A program made the position numbers and the translations under genes. A stretch of 6,670 bases of DNA from Bacteroidota bacterium (GTDB lineage Bacteria; Bacteroidota; Bacteroidia; Bacteroidales; GCA-2748055). The notes beneath the pieces were generated by a model. It was given only the letters and a program-made list of their open reading frames with translations. It did not search any database and was not told the DNA's origin. The stretch is from NCBI GenBank assembly GCA_030592605.1, contig JAUVIT010000103.1, forward strand, positions 1-6,670, read 5' to 3'. Shown one piece after another: positions 1-6,670 of this stretch (the first letter of the stretch is position 1; each line of letters opens with the position of its first letter).

Positions 1-1
1 G

Positions 2-1015
<1,014 letters not shown>

Positions 1016-1021
1016 TGCGGT

Positions 1022-1270
1022 ATGTTGCTTGAGATTATTGCACCGGATAAAAAATTATACTCGGGAGAGGTGGACCTGGTCCAGGTACCCGGCTCCAAGG
1101 GGTCTTTTGAGATCCTCAGGAACCATGCTCCCATTATCTCTACCCTTGAACAAGGCAGAATTAAAATTGTAGATGTCAAGGGGGGTACCACATTTTTTGA
1201 AGTGGATGGTGGCGTTATTGAAGCAAAAAATAATAAAATCATAGTTCTTGCAGAAACAGCAAAAACATAG
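1022..1270 (+). CDS. atpC: F1 ATP synthase subunit epsilon, short single-domain form
   Basis: The epsilon subunit is part of the F1 central stalk and couples gamma to the c-ring. The 82-residue product starts at ATG 1022, just after the atpD stop. It matches the N-terminal beta-sandwich domain: LEIIAPDKKLYSGEV at residues 3-17, VPGSKGSFEILRNHAPII around residues 22-39, and the last strands ending at IIVLAETAKT. The E. coli protein is about 139 residues and carries a C-terminal two-helix hairpin that inhibits ATP hydrolysis; that whole domain is missing here. Short epsilon subunits are known in Chlorobi and Bacteroidota, so this is more likely a native form than a truncation. The last 23 bases overlap the proposed start of the next gene in another frame, which suggests translational coupling. 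Confidence 0.96.
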   Translation: MLLEIIAPDKKLYSGEVDLVQVPGSKGSFEILRNHAPIISTLEQGRIKIVDVKGGTTFFEVDGGVIEAKNNKIIVLAETAKT

Positions 1271-2027
1271 TGGTCTGAGGAGTAAAGCTATATGGCTAGT
1301 CTCTTTTGCATGCATTTTATTTTTGACTCTTGTTTTCAGCTCCTTCAGTGCTATACGTGTAAAGACAATTACATTCACAGCTGTCGATGGTCTTGAGATC
1401 ACCGCAGACGAATATATCATTGATCCCTTCAAACCCTATGTATTGCTCTTCCACGAACAGGGTTCCAGCAGAGGTGAATTTAGCACCATTGCCCGCAGGC
1501 TCAATAAACTGGATTACAATTGTCTGGCCGTTGACCTTCGAAACGGTGGAGAGTATAATTATGTCTCCAATGAAACAGCCAAGCAACTTCGCGAGAAGCG
1601 TCTGGAGGCTGGCGTCGACGAAATCGAACAGGATATGTTGGCAGCCATCCAGTATGTGGACGAGAAATCAAACCTTCCCATGGTGCTGTTTGGAAGTGGT
1701 GCCAACGGCTCACTCAGCCTGAAAATTGCACTTTCGAATAGTAATATAAGGGCTGTTGTGGCGGTGAGTCCGGGGGAATACTTCATGCCTGAAATCAAGA
1801 TTCAGGACACCATCTCCCCTTTGGAAAAACCAGTTTTTATCACCTCCAGTAAAGCTGAGTTCCCCTATGTTTCAGAACTGGCTTCAGGTATAAACAAGGA
1901 CTATGTTTCCCTTTTTGAACCCAAACAGGGTGAAGGGGAGCGCGGTACTGGATCTTTCTCAGTAGATTATGAGTATAACACCGAGTACTGGATTGCCCTG
2001 ATTCTTTTCTTCAAGGACCTTATGTAA
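1248..2027 (+). CDS. Alpha/beta-hydrolase-fold protein, membrane-anchored or exported, probably non-catalytic
   Basis: The 259-residue product has a basic N-terminus (K3, K6, R11, K13) and a hydrophobic stretch at about residues 15-35 ending in SSFSA, so it is probably a signal peptide or membrane anchor. The rest resembles the dienelactone-hydrolase-like branch of the alpha/beta hydrolases: strand YVLLFHEQGSSRGEF at 64-78 (oxyanion-loop region), CLAVDLRNGGEYN at 92-104, and a nucleophile-elbow-like FGSGANGS at 148-155. The elbow has Gly 151 where Ser or Cys is expected. The only histidines are 7 and 69, so no C-terminal catalytic His exists; Arg 232 sits in the likely place. I infer a binding or structural role rather than an esterase. 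No in-frame ATG occurs before Met 130; TTG 1248 is the only usual start codon that keeps the basic N-terminus, and an in-frame stop lies just upstream at 1242. Substrate unknown. Confidence 0.8.
   Translation: MQKQQKHSGLRSKAIWLVSFACILFLTLVFSSFSAIRVKTITFTAVDGLEITADEYIIDPFKPYVLLFHEQGSSRGEFSTIARRLNKLDYNCLAVDLRNGGEYNYVSNETAKQLREKRLEAGVDEIEQDMLAAIQYVDEKSNLPMVLFGSGANGSLSLKIALSNSNIRAVVAVSPGEYFMPEIKIQDTISPLEKPVFITSSKAEFPYVSELASGINKDYVSLFEPKQGEGERGTGSFSVDYEYNTEYWIALILFFKDLM
1277..1282 (+). promoter_or_regulatory. Shine-Dalgarno-like GAGGAG near the hydrolase-like gene start
   Basis: GAGGAG sits just after the atpC stop codon and 9 bases before an ATG at 1292. That ATG is in the wrong frame for the downstream protein and opens only about 34 codons. 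The site is also 7 bases before an in-frame ATA codon at 1290. It may be chance, since Bacteroidota rely little on Shine-Dalgarno sites, or it may mark the true start if a base is missing from the sequence nearby. Confidence 0.25.
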
Positions 2028-3020
2028 ATGGTTAAATTCCTGGTTGTCCGCTTCAGCTCTATCGGGGACATTGTACTCACTACCCCTGTGATTCGTCATC
2101 TGAAGCAGCAGGTGGAAGATGCTGAAATTCATTATCTCACCAAATCGGCCTATGCTTCCCTGCTTGAGGCAAATCCATATGTTGACCGGATTCATTCATT
2201 TGATGGTGATATAAAAGCCTGCATTGCTATGCTCAGGGAAGAAGGAATTGATTATGTCATCGACCTTCATCATAATGTCCGTTCGGCCCGTATCAAATAT
2301 GGACTGAGACGTATCGCTTTCTCGCTTGATAAACTGAACTGGCGTAAGTGGCTCTACGTAAGCTTCAAAATTGACCGGCTACCCGACCGGCATATAGTCG
2401 ATCGAAATCTTGATACAATCCGTTCATTTATTAAAAAACAGGATGACGGGGGTCTCGATTATTTTATCCCTGAAAAAAGTGAGATTGACATCCAATCTCT
2501 GCCCGAACCCTTCAGAAAGGGCTACGTGGGACTCTCCATCGGAGCTCAGCACGAGACCAAAAAGTTAAGCATTGAATCCATGGTGGAACTATGTCAAAAA
2601 CTTGACTACCCTATGGTAATCCTGGGTGGACCGGAGGACCGGGAGCGTGGTGAACATCTTGTCTCCTCCATTCCGGGCAAGGATATCCTCAATGGCTGTG
2701 GTGCGTACAGCATTCATCAATCTGCATCGCTGGTCAGACAGGCCAGAGTACTCATCACACATGACACAGGATTAATGCATATCGGAGCAGCCTTTCAAAA
2801 AAAGATCATTTCCGTCTGGGGCAATACGGTACCCCGCTTTGGTATGTTTCCCTTCAGGGCCGATCCTTCCTCCCTTCAGTTTGAAGTAGCAGGTCTCTCT
2901 TGCCGGCCCTGCTCAAAAATAGGATATCAAAAGTGTCCTAAAAGCCATTTCAAATGCATGCAGGAACAGGATCTGGGTGGAATGGTCTCTGCTTGCAGGC
3001 AGCTCTGGGACTCCCCCTGA
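2028..3020 (+). CDS. Glycosyltransferase family 9 protein (lipopolysaccharide heptosyltransferase-like)
   Basis: The 330-residue product is a cytoplasmic or membrane-associated GT-B enzyme of the WaaC/WaaF/WaaQ type, which adds a sugar (ADP-heptose in characterised members) to the LPS core. The N-terminus reads FLVVRFSSIGDIVLTTPVI, with Asp 14 matching the catalytic Asp 13 of E. coli WaaC. The second domain begins near YVGLSIGAQHETKKL (166-180), continues through MVILGGPED (196-204), and contains the GT9 signature HDTGLMHIGAA at 245-255 followed by SVWGNTVPRFG. Near the C-terminus four cysteines (292, 295, 303, 310) form a CxxC-x7-C-x6-C array. Length is normal for the family. The ATG follows the previous gene's TAA with no gap, so the two are probably translated from one mRNA. 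Donor and acceptor sugars cannot be told from the sequence, so I give no gene symbol. Confidence 0.92.
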   Translation: MVKFLVVRFSSIGDIVLTTPVIRHLKQQVEDAEIHYLTKSAYASLLEANPYVDRIHSFDGDIKACIAMLREEGIDYVIDLHHNVRSARIKYGLRRIAFSLDKLNWRKWLYVSFKIDRLPDRHIVDRNLDTIRSFIKKQDDGGLDYFIPEKSEIDIQSLPEPFRKGYVGLSIGAQHETKKLSIESMVELCQKLDYPMVILGGPEDRERGEHLVSSIPGKDILNGCGAYSIHQSASLVRQARVLITHDTGLMHIGAAFQKKIISVWGNTVPRFGMFPFRADPSSLQFEVAGLSCRPCSKIGYQKCPKSHFKCMQEQDLGGMVSACRQLWDSP

Positions 3021-3022
3021 TT

Positions 3023-3038
3023 CTGGGCTACTGGGCTA
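3023..3038. repeat. Two-copy 8-bp tandem repeat at the convergent gene junction
   Basis: CTGGGCTA occurs twice in direct succession at 3023-3030 and 3031-3038, starting in the 7-bp gap between the two convergent stop codons and running into the last codons of the minus-strand gene. It looks like a small local duplication. No terminator hairpin with a T-run is visible at the junction. Confidence 0.5.
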
Positions 3039-3792
3039 CAAAAGAGTAGGTAATAATAGCCCTGTGTTTAGCGGGTGCACTCAATTCTATCCTGAATTGT
3101 GAAGACTGTGCCGCTGAGAGAGCCGCATCGGCAAAACAAACCCTGTCGGCCCCAATAATGGGTTCCAAAACCCGGGCCTCTCTCACACGGCCATCGGGGG
3201 CAACGGCTATCTCAACTTTTACAACTCCGGATCCCTGACACCGGTAAACGGGGACCGTGAGCTCAACCTTTCCCCTGTTCCGAGGTAAGTCCAGGAACTC
3301 AAAGGTGATAGTGGTGGGACCGGCATAAACAGTACTCTCCTCTTCCTCATTTGAAGAGGGTGGAACGTAATCGGCTGAAGCGAGAATCGATTGCAATTCC
3401 TCCAACTTATCCCGATCCTCCTGGTCCCTGGCCTCTTCAATCTGGTCCAGAAGATCTTTTACATAATCACTGGTAGAAATATCTTCATTGAGCTTTTCCT
3501 CGGCGTTCAGGTTTACAGCCCTGTTGCTTGAGAGTTCTCGTTGCCGCATAATCTCCTCAAGCCATTCGGCCGGAATCTCCACTTCCTCCTCCGCAAGCAG
3601 CTGCTCAATGGTCTTCTCCTCAAATTCAAGCTCGATCCCCAGCTCACGGTCATTCTTCAAACCTTCCACCTTTACAAAAATAAAAATGATCAGAACCACC
3701 AAATGAAAGATCAGTGTATAGAGAAGGGCCACTTTATTCTCTTTCAAGAACTTTTTGAACCCCGACCAACCATATTGAAATATGTCATCCAT
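3028..3792 (-). CDS. TonB-like energy transducer with acidic linker
   Basis: With the ATG at 3792 the product has 254 residues; a TTG at 3801 would add three and is less likely. A short cytoplasmic tail ending FLKENK precedes one membrane span at about residues 21-41 (ALLYTLIFHLVVLIIFIFV), giving an N-in, periplasm-out inner-membrane protein. Residues 45-155 form a highly charged linker: about 35 of 111 residues are Asp or Glu and only three are Pro, with helix-like heptad stretches around 110-137. Residues 175-253 match the TonB/TolA C-terminal fold: YRCQGSGVVKVEIAVAPDGRV, then AALSAAQSSQF and a final ITYSF strand. Cys 185 and Cys 219 could pair in the periplasm. TonB proteins pass proton-motive energy to outer-membrane proteins. 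It lies 64 bp downstream of a large outer-membrane protein gene on the same strand. The fold is well supported; the partner is inferred. Confidence 0.82.
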   Translation of the reverse strand: MDDIFQYGWSGFKKFLKENKVALLYTLIFHLVVLIIFIFVKVEGLKNDRELGIELEFEEKTIEQLLAEEEVEIPAEWLEEIMRQRELSSNRAVNLNAEEKLNEDISTSDYVKDLLDQIEEARDQEDRDKLEELQSILASADYVPPSSNEEEESTVYAGPTTITFEFLDLPRNRGKVELTVPVYRCQGSGVVKVEIAVAPDGRVREARVLEPIIGADRVCFADAALSAAQSSQFRIELSAPAKHRAIITYSFVAQ

Positions 3793-3856
3793 GCGCTGCA
3801 AAATTAAGATGATAATATAACATCTCCATTATCTATATGATATTTCCTTCGGGAAA
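3793..3856 (-). other. Short AT-rich spacer with a small hairpin next to the upstream stop codon
   Basis: This 64-bp spacer separates the two minus-strand genes. At 3843-3856 there is a perfect 5-bp inverted repeat, TTTCC and GGAAA, around a four-base loop that reads CGAA on the transcribed strand (TTCG on the plus strand). It directly follows the stop codon of the large gene. There is no T-run after it, so it is not a convincing terminator; it could be a weak attenuator, an mRNA 3'-end stabiliser or chance. The rest is AT-rich without a promoter I can defend. Confidence 0.35.
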
Positions 3857-6670
3857 CTAATCGATATCGATGGAGAAGATGCCCTCAAAACCAATACGGC
3901 CGGTTTCAGGCTCATAGCTCATTCTTCCCCCCACTGAAAGCGGAAAAGTGATCCTGAAAATATTCATATCTGCCACCAGATCAAGTCCGCAGGTCATATA
4001 GCTTCTGTCTTCATAATGGGGTTCCGGATCATGAATAATGACATTGGTCCCCACCAGATAGTCGGTCCATAATGCACCCCTGATTCGTTTCAGGTAAAGT
4101 AGTGATCCTATTTCAAGATCGGGATAGAGCATGGGGAATACATAGTCGGCAGTATATTTGCTAAGTATCTCTCCATAGACAGTCTGCTGCAATCCCCTGG
4201 GCATAGACATAAGATTGATAAATGCCGGGCGAGACATATCCAAAGGAAATTGTTGCTGGTAATATGCAGATAATCGGAGGGTCTGATGTAATAGGAGGCC
4301 CGGAAGATAGCTGGTGATTCCCCCTATAGCCACCGAACCAAATACCTGATTATCAAAAGGAGAGGTATAATACCCGCCGTTTACTGTGAATCCAAAGCGA
4401 GGCAGAATTTCTTTCATACCCTTCCTGAGGAAGGAGGTGGCATATAGCTTGTAATAAAGGTAGTGTGCTCCTTGCTCGTAACTTTGCGAGTTCTCGTTAT
4501 ACTGAATATCCCGACGATAAAAATAATCGATTCCCGGTTGAATCAGGGTCAGGAATTTCCCGGTATTTAGCCGGAAGGGTATATAGCTTTGAGCTGTAAA
4601 ACCAAGGTCCTGAGGCAGGGATATAATTGAATCACCCTCAGCAACACGCAATACATTGGGCTCCCCTCCATAATCAAAGTACAAATTAAAAACCGGGTAT
4701 CTGCCCTTAAACTTAATCCCGGAGTGGAACATATGATATCCGTCGCTATACTCATAGGCCAGCTGACTCACAGCCGTGCTTAGTTTGTTCTGGGAAATCA
4801 AAGAAAATCCAAGACTCACCGGCAGCTGTTCCGGATCCAGTGTAAGCTCCGGATTCAGGTAATCAAAATAGAGCGGCAACCAGGAGTGAAAATTAAAGAG
4901 GTGCAGTCCCTTACGATACTTTTGCGTATCAAAATCAAGGCTATCCTCATCAAAGGGAAGCTGATCGATCCGGACCTCCTCCGGAGTCTGCTTATAATCG
5001 ATCTGTTCCGTATGATTGCGAACCTCTTCCAAAGGTTCCCAGAGTGCTTCCTCCATATCAAGGGTGCCGGGAGTATAGCCATCTGAAGTATAGTTGGAGT
5101 AAAACAGTTTTTTTCCATCGGAGCTTAGCTGTGGATGAAAAGCCCCAAAGCGGGAGGAGGTAAGCCGGAATACCTGGTCAAGACCCGTATGCAAGCAATA
5201 GATATTATCAATACCCGAAAAAGTCCCGCTAAAAAAGATGAGTTGTCCATTCACAACTGGATACGAGATATCATCCCTCCCGGCATCAAACAAAGGGGTC
5301 CAGGTTTCCAACTGAAGGGAATAACTATAAAGCGTTTTTCCCGAATCGACCGAAACCAGGACAACTATAGCAGTATCCTGATCCATCCAGCAAGGTTGTT
5401 GCAAGAAGCGGTTTCCGGGAGAAGGAATTACCTCTTCCCTGCTGCCGTCCATATGAAGAATCGTCAGGTTAAACTCTTGCTTCTCTGTTTGTTCCACTGC
5501 AACAACCCGCTTACCATCGCCCGATATAGCAGGAGAAAAATACCGGGTCCGCTTACCCAGTTTTCTTACCTGTCCGGTGGACAAATCATAGCTTCTAATA
5601 ATAGAATAGTTCCTGTTACTCCAACGCGTATCGGATACAAATTCATCCCAGACGACTTTATTTCCCGAATAGCTGACCCTTCCTGAATTCAAGTATCCCG
5701 GACGGAAAAGACGCTTTTCCTCTCCGTTTTGCTCAATCAGTACAAGTTCGGGAATCTGATCCATCCCTGTTTTTAAGGTCAGCAGGCTTGATTCAGATAC
5801 CGTATGGGGAAAGGTGTAAGAGGTATAGTGACGCTTGGTTTCCGTATTCCAGCTGATCATAGGGGAATATTGACGCATGGAAGCGGTGCTAAGCCAGTGG
5901 TTCCGGTAAGTATTCAGCGCCTCTTTATAGAATTGTTTCTTGGAGCTGAATCCGTACTTTTTCATACTGAACCAGGTGGGATTTAGCAAAAAGGGTTTCC
6001 TGGCAGCATAGAGCTGAAAGTCAATCCAGAATTTATCTCCGTAGGTTCTTCTCCCATGCCTGACCATCAGGTAGCCCAATTGGTAATGATTGGGTATGTA
6101 GTTCTTGTAAGAACCCATGGTAGCCTTGGAAAAGGACCAGAGCCTGTCAGCCTCCAGTAGTTGTGCTTTAATGCCCATTTCAAAAGAGGGCTGCCTCCCT
6201 CTTCCTGTCGCAGAAAGCCTGGTCTCCGAATCCACGGCATCCCCTTCCAGGTACCAGTAGGGCAGGAATACAGCCACGGCTCCCACGGCCTGCTCTCCGG
6301 CTATATAGCTTAGTCCTTTTGTAAAACCCTGGTCCAGTTTATCGATCTGCACCGCATGTCTGCCTTCATGAAGGGCCAGCTGTGTCAACCAGTCCTGGTA
6401 ATAACCATTGGGATCTGGATTAGTAAAAATTTCCAGTCGCTTTGGCGCCCAGGCAAAAACTCCGTTTGAAAAACTTGATTCGTTGTGGATCACCACCGGC
6501 ATATGGCTGTGGCGATGATCAAGGGCTTGTCCCATGTAGGGGTAGTAGTGTTCCAGTTTCCGGGCAAAAGCCTGTGCCAGGCTATCCACACCGGCAGGAT
6601 GGATCACAGTGTAGTGAGGAGATCGGAACTGGGACCACTTCAGCGATCCGGCATCCTGACCGTACTCAAA
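3857..6670 (-). CDS. Large surface protein: HExxH peptidase-like domain, TolB-like propeller, C-terminal outer-membrane barrel (N-terminus outside the window)
   Basis: The frame is open to the right edge, so 937 residues are visible and the start and presumed signal peptide lie beyond it; a GTG at 6607 is internal. Numbers here count from that GTG. Residues 1 to about 235, plus 21 upstream residues including a typical WSQFRSPHYTVIHP, form a gluzincin-like domain with zinc motif HEGRH at 80-84 and a probable third ligand Glu 121 in WYLEGDAVDSET. Residues about 285-530 hold five or six propeller-like repeats, two with clear PD40/TolB-type motifs (SPAISGDGKRVV near 358, HPQLSSDGKKLFY near 491). 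From about 565 to the end, alternating aromatic and polar strands with turns (HSWLPLYFDYLNPEL onward, ending GRIGFEGIFSIDID) suggest an outer-membrane beta-barrel. I infer a surface or periplasmic protease or a transporter-like protein; substrate unknown. It precedes the TonB-like gene. Confidence 0.85.
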   Translation of the reverse strand, partial: FEYGQDAGSLKWSQFRSPHYTVIHPAGVDSLAQAFARKLEHYYPYMGQALDHRHSHMPVVIHNESSFSNGVFAWAPKRLEIFTNPDPNGYYQDWLTQLALHEGRHAVQIDKLDQGFTKGLSYIAGEQAVGAVAVFLPYWYLEGDAVDSETRLSATGRGRQPSFEMGIKAQLLEADRLWSFSKATMGSYKNYIPNHYQLGYLMVRHGRRTYGDKFWIDFQLYAARKPFLLNPTWFSMKKYGFSSKKQFYKEALNTYRNHWLSTASMRQYSPMISWNTETKRHYTSYTFPHTVSESSLLTLKTGMDQIPELVLIEQNGEEKRLFRPGYLNSGRVSYSGNKVVWDEFVSDTRWSNRNYSIIRSYDLSTGQVRKLGKRTRYFSPAISGDGKRVVAVEQTEKQEFNLTILHMDGSREEVIPSPGNRFLQQPCWMDQDTAIVVLVSVDSGKTLYSYSLQLETWTPLFDAGRDDISYPVVNGQLIFFSGTFSGIDNIYCLHTGLDQVFRLTSSRFGAFHPQLSSDGKKLFYSNYTSDGYTPGTLDMEEALWEPLEEVRNHTEQIDYKQTPEEVRIDQLPFDEDSLDFDTQKYRKGLHLFNFHSWLPLYFDYLNPELTLDPEQLPVSLGFSLISQNKLSTAVSQLAYEYSDGYHMFHSGIKFKGRYPVFNLYFDYGGEPNVLRVAEGDSIISLPQDLGFTAQSYIPFRLNTGKFLTLIQPGIDYFYRRDIQYNENSQSYEQGAHYLYYKLYATSFLRKGMKEILPRFGFTVNGGYYTSPFDNQVFGSVAIGGITSYLPGLLLHQTLRLSAYYQQQFPLDMSRPAFINLMSMPRGLQQTVYGEILSKYTADYVFPMLYPDLEIGSLLYLKRIRGALWTDYLVGTNVIIHDPEPHYEDRSYMTCGLDLVADMNIFRITFPLSVGGRMSYEPETGRIGFEGIFSIDID

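Noticed and set aside
1292..1396. Short frame from the ATG at 1292 (about 34 codons) behind GAGGAG
   Set aside because: Its translation is rich in Cys and His with no recognisable pattern, while the overlapping frame gives a clear signal or anchor segment that continues into the hydrolase fold.
1055..1432. Minus-strand open frame of 125 codons across atpC and the next gene's start
   Set aside because: It is antisense to two genes with clear homology, and its own translation shows no coherent protein features.
3799..3806. TAATTTTG on the minus strand, matching the Bacteroidota -7 pattern TAnnTTTG, before the TonB-like gene
   Set aside because: No TTG-type -33 element lies at the expected distance upstream, and transcription would begin almost at the ATG. 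In AT-rich spacer DNA a single match is weak evidence.
3860..3871. Perfect 12-bp palindrome ATCGATATCGAT
   Set aside because: It falls within the last codons (Ile-Asp-Ile-Asp) of the large gene, where the repeated residue pair produces the symmetry; there is no other sign of an operator.
5135..5686. Plus-strand open frame of 183 codons
   Set aside because: It lies wholly antisense to the large barrel protein gene, its translation shows no domain or membrane pattern, and the opposite strand is clearly coding through the region.
6605..6607. GTG as the start of the large minus-strand gene
   Set aside because: The frame stays open to the window edge, and the 21 residues before it (including WSQFRSPHYT) look like part of the same domain. 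No signal peptide follows the GTG, as a surface protein would need.

Overview
The window looks like part of a Bacteroidota chromosome (probably Bacteroidales or a relative). The F1 beta subunit carries an internal insert not present in the E. coli subunit. The epsilon subunit is short and single-domain. The other genes (a GT9 LPS glycosyltransferase, a TonB-like protein with paired cysteines, and a very large outer-membrane barrel protein) fit a Gram-negative envelope of this phylum. Genes are tightly packed, with almost no intergenic DNA. No RNA gene, CRISPR array, insertion sequence or phage gene is visible.

Plus-strand block, 1-3020: the 3' part of atpD (cut by the left edge), a short atpC, an alpha/beta-hydrolase-fold membrane or exported protein that overlaps the end of atpC and appears to start at TTG, and a GT9 (heptosyltransferase-like) gene whose ATG follows the previous stop codon directly. 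Spacings of +6, -23 and 0 bp suggest one transcript. The Fo genes do not follow atpC here, so the beta/epsilon pair is separated at least on this side from the rest of the ATP synthase genes and joined to envelope-related genes.

Minus-strand block, 6670-3028: a very large gene, cut by the right edge, encodes a protein with an N-terminal HExxH metallopeptidase-like domain, a TolB/PD40-like beta-propeller and a C-terminal region that looks like an outer-membrane beta-barrel. A TonB-like single-pass membrane protein follows 64 bp later, with an unusual acidic linker instead of a proline-rich one. The two blocks converge with only 7 bp between their stop codons.

The most notable items are the peptidase-propeller-barrel protein beside its TonB-like neighbour, the apparent loss of the catalytic residues in the alpha/beta-hydrolase-fold protein, and that gene's missing ATG start. 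All family assignments come from reading motifs; no database search was possible.
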